From Welwitschia mirabilis (Eukaryota; Gnetophyta; Gnetopsida; Welwitschiales), in contig JBOZIK010000001.1 of the NCBI GenBank assembly GCA_051453625.1, positions 281,048,617 through 281,112,616 on the forward strand: a stretch of 64,000 nt of DNA, read 5' to 3'. Below the pieces are notes generated by a model. It was not told the origin of the DNA. It saw nothing but the letters and a program-made list of their open reading frames with translations, and did no database searches. Shown here one piece after another: positions 13,701 to 22,684 of this stretch. Both the position numbers and the translations under genes were made by a program. Each line of letters starts with the position of its first letter. Position 1 is the stretch's first letter.

Positions 13701-16700
13701 TCATGAATGTATCAAATTTCTTATACCATTGTTTGAGGGCATGTTTCAAACCATAAAGGCTTTTCCTTAAATGGCACACAACATCAGGCCGTTGTTCATT
13801 TACATACCCTTCTAGCTAGTGCATATAAATCTCTTCCTCCAAATTACCATGTAGGAAGGCAGTTTTTATATCTAGCTGCTCCAATTCTAAATCCAAGCAG
13901 GTAACTAAAGCAAGAACCGTACAAATGGAAGAATGCTTCAGCATAAGAGAAAAAAATCTTGTAAAGTCAATACTTGGCTTTTGACCAAAACCTTTCACCA
14001 CAGCCTAGCCTTGTAATGCTTTTCTCCATTTCCTTTATTCTTCAATCTAAAAATCCACCTACTATGTAAACCTTTATGCCCCTTAAGTAACTCCACCAAA
14101 TCCCATGTATTATTCTGTTTTAAGGATTTCCACTCATCCCCATGATGGCCTTCCATTTGGCAAGATAAGCACAAGAATGAGCTTCTCTAACAATTTTTGG
14201 CTCTCCATAATCACTATAAAATATATATTCAATGAAGGAGAATACCTATCAGGAGGACCCACAATCCTAGTAGATCTTCTTACCCGATGAGATGTATCCA
14301 TAAGTGCTTCCTCCTATTCCTGCTCTTCATCCAAAGACATTTCACTACTATTTGAAGTTCCAAATTCATGAACCTCCTTTTCTAGTTCCTCATGTGGCTC
14401 TTCATCTATTTCATCTCTCAACTTGCAAAATTGATACGGGAAGTCACTATCTCCTTCATTCCTATCTTGCCAACCATGAAACATCACATGTTCTCTAAAT
14501 TTAACATCCTGTGACCTCACAATCTGGTTAGTTTCAGGATCCCATCGTCTATAGCCTAGAACATCCTCCCCATAGCCAACAAATATGCATCATTTGGATC
14601 TTTACTGTAGCTTAGTTCTATTTTCCTTCTGGACATGCATATAGGCTTCACACCAAAAACCCTTAAATGCTTCTAGGAAACATTTTTAACTTTCCACAAG
14701 CTTTCTGAAACACCATTACTAAGAGAGGATTAAGGAGATCTATGCACCAAATAGATAGTCATCACCATTGCTTTTGCCCAAAAAGATTTGGACAAACCTG
14801 CACATGTAACCATAAATCTGGTTCATTCTAGTAGTGCCCTGTTGCATCTTTCAACAACACCATTTTCATGCGATGTGCCAGGTGGGGTATGAATGGGATG
14901 AATTCTCTTGCTATTACAAAACTCTGTAAAAGCGTTGGAAGTATACTCCCCTTCACTAACAATAAGCAAACATTTCAACCTCAAACCTGCTTATGTTTCA
15001 ACCCTCGTAACAAATGTTTTAAATATCTCTAATACTTTATTCTTAGATTTCAACATGTACACCCAGACCTTGAATGTACAATCATTAAGAAACGCCACAA
15101 AATATAAAGAACAACTAAGAGAAATAGTCTTTCAAAGTAAATAGTCTTTAAAAAAAATCTGTTAGAGTATAAGAAAATGCAGGAAAAAGAGATTGAGACT
15201 CTAATTCCTTTAAACCAAAGTTTCCAAGATGCCCAAAACATTTATGCCAAACATCAACGTCCTCTGCATCTAAACCGCAACAGCTACACCAGAAGCATCA
15301 ACCTTTAACGTGTACAAGATGCCATCCTTTGTGCCCCACAAAATTGTCATAGTCCCTTTTGTAATTCTCCAATAGCCTCCACCACTTGAAATATCCAAAC
15401 CGAAATTGTCCAACTATGTGGTAGAGATTAGCTTCTTTATCACATCTAGAACATGTTGAACACTGCTGATGGTAATTTTCGGCATTCCTAGTTGGTCCAA
15501 AATAATGTTGCCTACTCTAGCAACTTTCAATGTTTTCCCATTGGCAACATACACAACATCAAACAAAACAGCACAGTATGATGCGAAAATAGAACGATCA
15601 AGACAAATGTGAAAGAAGGCACCTGTATTTGTGAGCCATACATCACCACCTTGTCCTTCTATCAGTAGAGTATAAGGATCTTGTATAAGAAAGCTCATGC
15701 CATCATTTCCATGATTCACCTCAGAGGAACTTTCTTCTACTTTTCCCTTTTCACCCCTCTCTTTCTACTTCGCCTTCCATGCATAACAATCCTTTTAGAG
15801 ATGGCCCTTTTTTTTGTTTTTTGCAAAACCAGCATTCCACATTTCTGCCATGTGAAACTCTCTACTCTTGCTTCTCCCCTTGCTTTGATCATGTCTCCTA
15901 CTTTTGCCTCTGCTTTCAGCCACAAAGGCACTCTTAGTAGGTTATACTTGCATCTACTTGTTTTCTACATTCTGCAAGGTAGATATTGTGTGTGCAAATA
16001 TTCACCCCCTACCACCATCTATATTTTAGTATCCACTATCACCATCTATTTTTACCATAACCCCATGCTCATACCCCACACTCTAAACTACCCACCTTCA
16101 TGTATTTCCATATCACCTCCCTCTATCCATTCCACCCCTATTCTTCCTTTACCCAATATGTCTTATATGTTAAAACATCTAAGCCTTCCTATCCCCCTTT
16201 CCCTTTAACTCCTTATTCCTTTTTTTTAAATAAAAAGCAATATCTCTATGTTAATATTATAAGGACCCATCCATCGCCCATGAGGCTGGAAAATATCCAA
16301 GATGGATGACTCCAGGCCTTTTTGCTTATGCATTTTTACAATCCGTGGTCAAATTTCTGCAAGCGCGGAGCCTTGTAATGCCTATGATGTTCTCTTTTGC
16401 TATCACTCTTGCTCTTCACACTCGCTTTGTTGGGTTTTGGTGTTCAAAGTGGGATTAGGCAATAAGGGAGATCCTCTGTCAAATGCAATATCTTACTAGT
16501 TTAATGTCATACTTCTCCTCCTTTATGTCAAATTGGCCCCTGCCTACAACAAGACGTGGGCACCCATGTCAAGAGATTCTCTACACGGCCTCATGGGTTT
16601 CCTCACACTTGTTATTTCATCTGCTGCAATGATATGCTTGAAGTACTAATCTTTTGAAATGCTTATTCCCCTATCTACCACAGGCATACGAGTTTCCAAG

Positions 16701-19700
16701 GAATTGGGAGCTTGAAGAACAGAAGGTGCAAGGCTTGCAATAGGAACAAGAATGTGTCTAGCAGTCCTTGAGGCTATTATTATTGGAAGCACCTTTGTTG
16801 TTCTGAGAAACATATAGGCCCATGCTTACAACAATGACTAAGAAGTTATTGACTATGTAGTAGTTACAATGCCAATTTCTTGCAGTTTCAACATCCATGG
16901 ATGGGTTACAGGGTGTTTTGTCAAGTACTGCCAGAGGATGTGGATGGCAAGGTAGAGTCTATGAGGCTGAGGCACGCTGGGTCTAGCCAATGGATGGACA
17001 TGACACGCCTATAGGGTGCCACCTGCTGCTCATAACTGATCCGCCAACACCTCCTTTCTTGCTGCAAGTGACATTGGCTAATAACTCGAAGACAAACTTG
17101 TTCTTTGAATCCATACAAGAATGATATGAAGTTGTTTCCCAACTCGCAAGGAAGGCCAACAACCATCCAACTCTGGGAGGTCCATGTTTTCAACTCCAAA
17201 TATCTAGTTGCCGCAGAATCCTTTGCCTCCCTTCAACATTCATCTTCAAGCTATTTTGCAAATATAAGATCCAAAGCGTGCAGATCTAGTGACTAGGTCC
17301 ATATAAAAGACGCTATCACAAGAAATTAAGAAAAGGAGGCGGCCAAAAATTTGGGTAGGAGAGGAGCAAAAAAGCTACAAAGAAAGGAGCTTTGCATTGG
17401 GGGAGAGATCAAGATGCATTTTATTTCGAAAGAACAAAGGAGTTGACAATAAAAGGAAGGCCGCTTCTCACAAATCGAGGATGCAAGAAAGAGTGCAACA
17501 CAAAAGGGCGTCTGTAAGAGGAGACAGTAGAAAGAAGCTACAAGGAAAAGACAAAGCAAACCACCAAATTGTGAGGAAGAAGGATTCTGAAAGAAACTAA
17601 TCAAAGCAAAAACCTACACAAGAGAATGTGTAACTCGGAGAAAGGCCTAGTACTCCATAACAGAGGAGATCCAAAGAGGGATAGGAAGATCTACGTCTGA
17701 TAGAAGTTCACAAAAGGAGCTCACAAACCAACAAAGTTTGACAAGGAGAAAAGGGAACAAGGCAATGCAGAAAGAAGATTGCATTGGTAAAAAGCATTGG
17801 ACAAATAGAGAATTCTGATCAGATGATCAATGACAAAATCACAAGTCCACCTTCACTCAAATGCTTCTTAAATTCTGTCTTCTGTCTAAATGTTATTCCA
17901 ATGTCTGTGAAACGGTTTCATCTATTCAATGTATCTTTTTGTCATTTGCTTGTTATTAAAATTTTCACCAACAAGGATAGTCAATATATAATTTCCAAAA
18001 ACAACCATCGTATTGTTAAATCTTCTTTTAATTATATTATCAGTGGATTTACACCTAAACTTCCACTATTTAAACTCAAAAATTTGTCATTCTTTATTTT
18101 AATTACCCATAAATTTGACGTAGAAAAGTTGTCCATTCAGTCATTCAACAATCTTTACGGTCCATCACTTTGTTTTGTCTATCGTTGTTAAGATGCAATT
18201 CAAAATTGTACATAATATAGCAATCAAAGAATTTATTTTAGAATCTTTGTAAAATACCTCCGTTTTGTGATTCCTAGAAGTTTATCTCTTTATCTTATGA
18301 GTCTTTTCCTGGTTGACTTTGAAACCTTGATTCATAAAGGAAAGACACCAAATTCTTGTTCAACTTCAGATTATAAGCATTGATTTAATTTATTTGTGAA
18401 TTTATAAGCTTCATCCTTTCACCAACGCAAAAATTAAATACCTCAAAACTCTTGAAACGTTCTTTTATTTTGGGCTAAACAAAATAGCATCCATCAAGTT
18501 AAAATCCCAAGTTAAAACAAACAAACTTAGGTTAGAAAAAAAAATTGAAACAGTTTGGCGCTAGAAGGAGGGCCCTAGGCAAAACATCACACAACAAAAT
18601 CAAAAACCAAAATAAACTTAGGTTGCAAAAACTAACCATGACAGATATGACATTCTCAAAAGTAATTGTTGTCATGCTCATAGATGTGGTAATTGCTGAC
18701 ATGATAGCAGCCCGAGATTCAGGAAGAGAGTTTAATACTGCATAACATTTTATAGGCTCTGGAATAACAGCTTGATACTCTTCAAATTAATAAAATTCGA
18801 TATCGACTCATCCAAGTGACCTTGAAGAGATGTTCCTGGCTTTATCTTCAAATTAAAAATCTTTTGATAGACATGAACTTGATTCAAACTTGAGGGTTTA
18901 TCAAACTTGTTCTTCAACTTTATCCACATAGCAAGAGGACCAGTTTTTGTCCTTACAGATCTGAAGATACTGTTGCTGAGGCAAGGATGAACGGAAACCA
19001 TTGCTTTCGACCTCATCTTTTTCTAGTTTTCATCAGACATGTTACTTTCTAGTTTTCATCATACATGTCAGAGGGTTTGGTGGCTTCGATGGCTTTGGCA
19101 CACTCTTTCTGTCCCAACACGTTAGTCATCACCGCACTCCAGATGTTCCATTTCAGTCTGACCAACGTTTTCTTCGATTGCAAGCATTCCACCTTGCTTT
19201 ACTCACTCTGTTTATAAGCTTGACTCAAAGATATCAAGAAAAGCTCCAAGACCTCAGATCAAGTCTCTAATACCAATTGTTGTAAGAAACCAACACAACA
19301 AAGGAAAGGAACGAGGAAACAATAGAACAACACACAAAAGATTTACCATGGAACCCCAAATGTGGGGAAAAAACCATAGAAGCAATGCAGAGCTCTTTCA
19401 ATGGAATCAATGGGCAAGGACACAACCCATCCTTCAAAGCTAACTCTCTACTATCTCTCCAATCGAATGAATAAACCATGGCCCCTATCCCCTTTAAATA
19501 CCTTTCCCTTAAGTTAAAAACCCTAATTTTACATACAACCAGAACTTTCTAGAAGAATCCAATGTTAACTCCCCTTTCCTTTTTTTCCTTTTTTCCTTTT
19601 TAATTATAATGTAACAGGAAGGAAATTACAACTTGTAAATATAAGCAACAATACAAAGGAGTAAATAAAAGACATAACAAGGTATTTGGCTTCAATTCCA

Positions 19701-22203
19701 ATGTGTCTAACCTAAATAATTAGACCTGCAAAGGATCTGTGTACTCCAATTTTCAGAGGGCCAAATCTCCTATAAACAGATTGGCAAACTACACAATCTC
19801 CAAGGATATAGTTGATCTGTGTAACAGATCAATTCTCTGTTATAGATTGTTTGATTCTGGGTTCCTGAAGAAATCTGTAAGTCAAGGATATGAAGATCTC
19901 CAAAACTTGATGGAATTTTGCTAGGCTAGTTGAATTGTTATTATTTGGGAAAATCAATCAAGTTTTATTTTGCAGCATGGACCTTTGCTTGAAAGTGCCA
20001 ATAAACTATGTGAATTTTCATTTTACAAAAACAAATGTTTCTAGCCTACGTGTTATTAACAAAAAAGACACCTTCTGGCCTATCTAAGAGCTATGCAACT
20101 TTCGATCATGGCTTATAAAAATGCCTTAAGAAAAATAGTTCTAAATTTCTTTTTTTCATGATTAGTATACAATTCAAGGTATTTCCTATCCTAGAAACCT
20201 ATGTTTTCAGGCTTACATTGGAGTTTCCTAAAATTCTAATCTATCAGTCTTGTAAAATCACCTTTGATTTTCTTAGGGTCTACTGAACCAGTTGGGTCTA
20301 TCAGACGTCCATTGGCAAATTACCACAAACAAAATTTCCAAGTTGAATCAATCAACCAAAGCTTGAAAATTGTACGACAATGAAATAATCAAGCATTGAC
20401 ACTTGCCAAGTGCATAAGATTATCCAGGAACAGAACAAAAATCAAATTGGTTCGTAAAGAACTAAAATACCCAAGTATGGTTGGGTAAAGACTGATAATC
20501 ATTTTTTGGGATAAAATTGTCAGAGTTTTCATATATGCAAATGGAAGGATTCATTTAAAACTTTGAATTAAAAATTAAGTAGAATGGTTCCTGATTTTGT
20601 TTTAATAAGGAATTTTATAAGTAATAAAATTATTGAAAGTACTTTCAGTAAGTTTGTACACTGTAAATGCATTTTATACTATGATGAAGAGATTTTCTTA
20701 CCATTATACTTTTTGTTTAAAAAACCTAATGATTAACTAAATTAGTAAATTTTTAAAATACTTAAAGTTTATTAATGGCAAAACTTGTTTGTAGGATTGC
20801 TAAAGGTTTCATGACTTTCATCTTCAACAAACCTTGCTTCTTGGTTTCATGCAACGAAACTTCAAGACTAGTTCCATGCAAACTCTCGCTCCAGCGTTTA
20901 ATTGCTTACAATGCTTTTGTTAATGACATGGCAGGTACATTTATGAACTTTTATGAAAGACTTTATAGACAGTGCTTCCAAATCACTAATCACACATGTA
21001 AGGTACAAATTCTAAAGGGATTGTCTAACAGCAATCCAAATGTCACTAACACATTGCTAAATTTCTAGAAATTCAAATCCTCAACATATCAAATAGTTAA
21101 AAAAATAAAAACATCTTTGCATATCATATAGTAATCTTTGGATTATCCTGCTTTGAATCACAAATGGAACCTTCAATGGAAAGCAAGTAAGCAGCTCACT
21201 TCTTTCGGTGCTTATGACACTCTAAGTCTCCTCCTAAGCATCAATTTTTCTTTTGGTGCTTGATTTATGACGGTTTCCCTATTGGAAATAGATTTCAAAA
21301 TGTGGGTGTGTCAACTGCACTCTTTCTCACAATGTAGAAGACTTCAACCATGTCTTTTGGAAGTTCTTTTTATTTTTTTCCTTTTTCTTTTTTTTTTTTT
21401 AAATAGACAGACCCATTAAGTTTCCAGGGTGTCTTCTATCTGAGCAAGGGGTGCTTTTTTCACACTGCAGACTATGAAGATTATTACTTTTAGTTTATTT
21501 TTCATCTGGAAACGATGCCTAGAAACCTTGTATGATCAGCAACAGATTGCAGGCTTTGACGTAGGCAAAAGTAGACAATATTCAACTCTATTACTTTTGA
21601 ATGTAAAATGGCTGACATACACAACACCCTCGCTTTTTTTTCATATGGGCTTGCTAGCAATTTCTGCTTTTTAGTTCTCCGTTAGTTAAATCGTCCCCTG
21701 ATGCGAGTGGTATAAAGTTCTTCATCGGGCTCTGTTACGGCATTTCACAAAGTTTTTTCACTTCGCCTTAGCAACCCCCATCATATAATAATTTGATTAA
21801 CAAACAAGTGTGTTTAAAAGAACGAAATCCGAAAGATGTGTTCATATCAGCTAAGACCTTTGGCTTTCACAAACAATATTTGAAGCTTAGAACTAAATTA
21901 GATTCCAATGTCGTATTTTGTCAAGAACGCTTTCCTAAGTAAAGACTTCGCAAAAAGAAGCAAAGAACTTGCCCGAATGCCGTGGCCATTATCAGAAACT
22001 TGTATAAGCTTGAGGCCACCATCCTGCGTTAAAATGGAAATGCTGGAAGAACCTGCATCTAAGCTGTTTTCAACCAACTCTTTAACGACAGAAACAGGCC
22101 TCTGAATTACTTCTCCAGCGGCAATTCGGTTCACCACGGACTGCTCTAGCCTCTTTATTCGCGGAGGCTCTGGTATTTTAGCAATATCTACTTCCATTTC
22201 CAT
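4639..22203 (-). CDS. MLH1: DNA mismatch repair protein MLH1, 5' half (exons 1-7 of a longer gene)
   Basis: MLH1 is the common subunit of the eukaryotic MutL heterodimers (with PMS1/PMS2 and MLH3) that act after MutS homologues bind mismatches; MLH1-MLH3 also promotes meiotic crossovers in the nucleus. Seven exons join to 1,071 nt, 357 codons, without a stop: 22203-21973, 10651-10479, 10279-10207, 10087-9953, 9810-9600, 5164-5016 and 4737-4639. Visible GHKL ATPase motifs: [11 protein letters not shown] (residues 41-51, catalytic Glu42 and Mg-binding Asn46), DNGHGI (71-76) and [10 protein letters not shown] (106-115). The transducer domain ends with NVHPTKRE (317-324); Lys322 corresponds to the phosphate-contacting lysine of bacterial MutL. 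Plant MLH1 is about 730-740 residues, so the C-terminal endonuclease/dimerisation half lies off the left edge. The start ATG at 22203 is chosen because the frame upstream has no ATG; a second ATG is two codons on. No disabling change is seen, so the gene is probably active. Confidence 0.95.
5016..5164 (-). CDS. MLH1: MLH1 exon 6
   Basis: 149 nt, residues 275-324. Reads [30 protein letters not shown] and [11 protein letters not shown], the conserved end of the transducer domain with the ATP-contacting lysine. Acceptor AATTGTAG, donor GTACGT, phase 0 at the 3' end. Intron 6 is 278 bp. Confidence 0.95.
5486..5498. repeat. Short CA microsatellite
   Basis: A run of about six CA units, preceded by alternating GCATGCATGCA. 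Confidence 0.85.
6557..6612. repeat. 28-bp tandem duplication
   Basis: Two adjacent 28-bp units with one mismatch, each starting TGAGTTT and containing TTTGCTCTATCAACAGTTTC. Confidence 0.9.
7200..8420 (-). pseudogene. Decayed copia gag-protease fragment in MLH1 intron 5
   Basis: On the minus strand the frames run, in copia order: a gag start just after the PBS ([19 protein letters not shown]), more gag pieces, a zinc-knuckle remnant at about 7.60-7.66 kb ([14 protein letters not shown] in broken frames), a basic linker, then a protease-like stretch near 7.37 kb where the catalytic D-S-G is replaced by E-S-D ([12 protein letters not shown]). Stops and frameshifts are frequent. No integrase, reverse transcriptase or RNase H follows, so only the 5' part survives. 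The PBS (8407-8420) differs from the tRNA-iMet PBS at three positions. Confidence 0.65.
8421..8691 (-). repeat. LTR of the intron 5 copia fragment
   Basis: 271 bp bounded by a perfect 9-bp terminal inverted repeat, TGTTAGAAT at one end and ATTCTAACA at the other. It abuts the PBS of the adjoining gag fragment. I found no second copy, so the other LTR is lost. Confidence 0.75.
9600..9810 (-). CDS. MLH1: MLH1 exon 5
   Basis: 211 nt, residues 205-274 plus one base. Starts HGENRADIQ and includes [16 protein letters not shown] and the strand [18 protein letters not shown] followed by VLFIN. Acceptor CTTGTAG; donor GTAAGT is a consensus match. The split codon completes with exon 6 as Asp. Confidence 0.95.
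9953..10087 (-). CDS. MLH1: MLH1 exon 4
   Basis: 135 nt, residues 160-204. Contains [13 protein letters not shown], the conserved MutL VxxLFxNxPARxK-type block at the start of the transducer domain, and NVSFSCKR. Acceptor AATGCAG, donor GTGGGT, phase 0 at both ends. Intron 4 is 142 bp. Confidence 0.95.
10207..10279 (-). CDS. MLH1: MLH1 exon 3
   Basis: 73 nt, residues 135-159 ([20 protein letters not shown]...). Acceptor TTTGCAG, donor GTATAA. It completes the split Arg codon of exon 2 and restores phase 0. Introns 2 (199 bp) and 3 (119 bp) are short. Confidence 0.93.
10479..10651 (-). CDS. MLH1: MLH1 exon 2
   Basis: Residues 78-134 plus two bases of codon 135. Preceded by the acceptor TTTCACAG and followed by the donor GTACAT. 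Reads [16 protein letters not shown], then [10 protein letters not shown] (motif III) and [10 protein letters not shown]. The join to exon 1 gives GHGIR-YEDL, matching the continuous conserved block of other plant MLH1 proteins. Confidence 0.95.
11945..12214 (+). repeat. Diverged direct repeat hit by the copia insertion
   Basis: A segment containing TCTTTACAAAAACAGCCT occurs at about 11952 and again at about 12178, so two units about 225 bp apart lie in tandem. The first continues into CCTAAATAATTGGATTTGCA; the matching continuation of the second (CCTAAATAATTAGACCTGCA) lies beyond the retrotransposon at 19711. The copia element therefore landed inside the second unit. Confidence 0.75.
12210..12214. 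repeat. Target-site duplication, left copy
   Basis: TGTCT directly before the LTR; the same five bases follow the other LTR at 19704-19708. Five bp is the usual size for LTR retrotransposons. Confidence 0.85.
12215..12632 (-). repeat. Copia 3' LTR
   Basis: 418 bp. In element orientation it begins TGTTGGAAGTGAAGCC and ends TTACAACA, with a TG/CA end and a TGTTG/CAACA inverted repeat. Confidence 0.92.
12633..12646 (-). other. Copia polypurine tract
   Basis: The minus strand reads AATGGGGAGAAC right against the 3' LTR, the position and composition expected for the plus-strand primer. Confidence 0.8.
12690..13260 (-). pseudogene. Copia RNase H domain, decayed
   Basis: Reads [40 protein letters not shown], then in a shifted frame [21 protein letters not shown] and, after another shift, [13 protein letters not shown]. 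This is the copia RNase H order. The usual TEAEY reads TWADY. At least two frameshifts. Confidence 0.9.
13287..13296. other. Assembly gap (10 N)
   Basis: Within the copia RT-RNase H connection. Confidence 0.95.
13450..14070 (-). pseudogene. Copia reverse transcriptase, decayed
   Basis: Contains [21 protein letters not shown] (one catalytic Asp in QLDIKTAF), [19 protein letters not shown] and LLLYVDDM at 13603-13620, the copia RT catalytic box. The pieces lie in different frames with stops between them, so no functional enzyme can be made. Confidence 0.92.
14314..15260 (-). pseudogene. Copia integrase, decayed
   Basis: From 5' to 3' in the element: the zinc-binding region ([17 protein letters not shown]), the core with [10 protein letters not shown] where the usual DNGGEY aspartate has been lost, [21 protein letters not shown], and the LRVFG segment. 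The acidic linker to RT is open from 14520 to 14314 ([17 protein letters not shown]). Confidence 0.88.
15414..15719 (-). pseudogene. Copia protease, catalytic Asp replaced by Asn
   Basis: A 101-codon open stretch with [13 protein letters not shown], the position of the aspartic-protease D-S/T-G-A motif. Asn replaces the catalytic Asp, so the product would be inactive even where the frame is open. Confidence 0.85.
15760..15950 (-). pseudogene. Copia gag 3' part with zinc knuckle, frameshifted
   Basis: Reads [20 protein letters not shown], a basic gag tail, followed by a CCHC knuckle split by an indel in an A-run: CWFC in one frame, then GHL, a stop and KDC in another. Confidence 0.8.
15950..18630 (+). 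mobile_element. Foreign insert inside copia gag, probably an LTR fragment of a gypsy-type element
   Basis: Copia gag stops being readable at about 18.64 kb and resumes at about 15.95 kb, a distance far too long for one gag. The insert is strand-biased: pyrimidine-rich at 15.99-16.2 kb and purine-rich at 17.3-17.75 kb on the plus strand. Near its right end it reads GAAACA followed by GTTTGGCGCTAGAAGGAGGG at about 18550, which resembles an LTR end followed by a TGGCGC-type primer-binding site. No pol gene and no clear target duplication are visible, so its class is tentative. Long frames inside (175 codons at 15681, 135 at 17784) match no protein I know. Confidence 0.5.
18640..19260 (-). pseudogene. 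Copia gag 5' part, decayed
   Basis: Reads [42 protein letters not shown] and, after a stop, [10 protein letters not shown] and [12 protein letters not shown]. These match the gag segment of plant copia elements (WxxLxxxY..., LxxLKM..., LLNSLPxSYDxxxxxL, TxxEVxxxL). It breaks off at the foreign insert. Confidence 0.85.
19264..19275 (-). other. Copia primer-binding site, tRNA-iMet
   Basis: The minus strand reads TGGTATTAGAGA against the standard TGGTATCAGAGC; two mismatches, two bases from the LTR. Confidence 0.88.
19278..19703 (-). repeat. Copia 5' LTR
   Basis: 426 bp, aligned end to end with the 3' LTR. Its outer end reads CATTGG instead of TGTTGG: both terminal bases have changed. The 5-bp duplication that follows confirms the boundary. 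Confidence 0.92.
19704..19708. repeat. Target-site duplication, right copy
   Basis: TGTCT, identical to 12210-12214. Confidence 0.85.
19709..21972 (-). other. Remainder of MLH1 intron 1 next to exon 1
   Basis: 19709-19950 continues the older tandem unit split by the copia element; on the plus strand it has an open stretch reading [20 protein letters not shown], family unknown. From 19950 to 21972 I recognise nothing; it includes a T-rich tract at about 21375-21405. Confidence 0.6.
21973..22203 (-). CDS. MLH1: MLH1 exon 1
   Basis: Residues 1-77. Holds the start codon, the [10 protein letters not shown] segment, ATPase motif I ([10 protein letters not shown]) and motif II (DNGHGI). It ends in phase 0 at CGG, followed by GCAAGT, a non-canonical GC donor. 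No GT nearby would keep the frame with exon 2. Confidence 0.93.
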
Positions 22204-22460
22204 ACAGGAGAGAAATGCGTTCAATAATCTTCTGCTTCCTCTGTAATCTTGTTATGACTCAGTCTCCGAATTTTCGTTGTGTGTTCCTCGGCAAATTTTC
22301 TCCGTGTTCCTCGGCAAATTTTCTCCCGCGCACGTGCAAAAGAAAGATATCACATCGGATAAAAGGTCCCAGGAGTTTGTTGGTAGAAAAGGAAACAAAA
22401 CGCAGGAATTTGGCAACAGCGACTAAGCGGGTGAAACCCTTTATAGTCTTAAAAAGAGAG
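22204..22460 (-). promoter_or_regulatory. MLH1 upstream region with duplicated 23-bp element, E2F-like site and G-box
   Basis: More GC-rich than the flanks. A perfect 23-bp unit, starting GTGTTCCTCGGC on the plus strand, is repeated in tandem (22281-22303 and 22304-22326); on the minus strand each copy contains TTTGCCGA, one base off the E2F consensus WTTSSCSS. Beside it lie TCTCCCGC (22322-22329), a plant E2F-like variant, and a palindromic G-box CACGTG (22331-22336). No convincing TATA box is seen. Control by the cell cycle is an inference from these sites. Transcription start unknown. Confidence 0.5.
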
Positions 22461-22469
22461 CATACCTGA

Positions 22470-22684
22470 AATAATGGATTTTTTTATTTAATGTGTTATG
22501 TCTATTAAGCTTTTAGAAGTTATTTATCAAGTTTATGTCTATGGGATGGTACTTTAATTGTGGGATACTAATCGTATATTCATGAAGTTGGTGATTAGAA
22601 TTTTCGAATACCTTATTTGATATATTATAAGGTTCTAAGTATAATTAAATCATTTGTTTGAGTGATTGTATTAGTTGTACTCCC
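22470..22684. other. Intergenic, nothing recognised
   Basis: AT-rich DNA after the MLH1 upstream region. No gene or repeat recognised. Confidence 0.5.

Larger units (their letters stand above)
12215..19703 (-). mobile_element. Ty1/copia retrotransposon in MLH1 intron 1, complete but inactive
   Basis: 7.5 kb, same orientation as MLH1. Minus-strand order: LTR 19703-19278, PBS for tRNA-iMet, gag, zinc knuckle, protease, integrase, reverse transcriptase, RNase H, polypurine tract, LTR 12632-12215, with a 5-bp duplication TGTCT outside. Protease-integrase-RT-RNase H order identifies the copia superfamily. The two LTRs differ by eye at roughly one base in six or seven, so the insertion is old. Stops and frameshifts break every domain, the protease aspartate is Asn, and the second integrase Asp is missing. 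About 2.7 kb of unrelated DNA interrupts gag. Confidence 0.93.
10652..21972 (-). other. MLH1 intron 1 (11,321 bp), GC-AG
   Basis: Starts with GCAAGT after exon 1 and ends with TTTCACAG before exon 2. Most of it is one copia element (12215-19703) with a nested insert. The rest (10652-11940 and 19950-21972) shows no recognised gene; frames such as 20775-21068 on the plus strand match nothing I know. Confidence 0.88.

Noticed and set aside
15681-16208. 175-codon plus-strand frame, the longest without N
   Set aside because: It runs antisense through copia gag-protease into the pyrimidine-rich insert. Composition (Pro, Ser, Leu, Tyr) reflects base bias, and no domain is seen.
17784-18191. 135-codon plus-strand frame
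   Set aside because: Lies within the insert in copia gag, AT-rich, no recognisable motif, no support for expression.
20775-21068. 97-codon plus-strand frame in MLH1 intron 1 as a nested gene
   Set aside because: No family match, weak composition and no promoter evidence; kept only as an unexplained frame.
4639-22203. MLH1 as a pseudogene or retrocopy
   Set aside because: All seven exons are open, phases match, introns have proper splice sites and all key ATPase residues are present.
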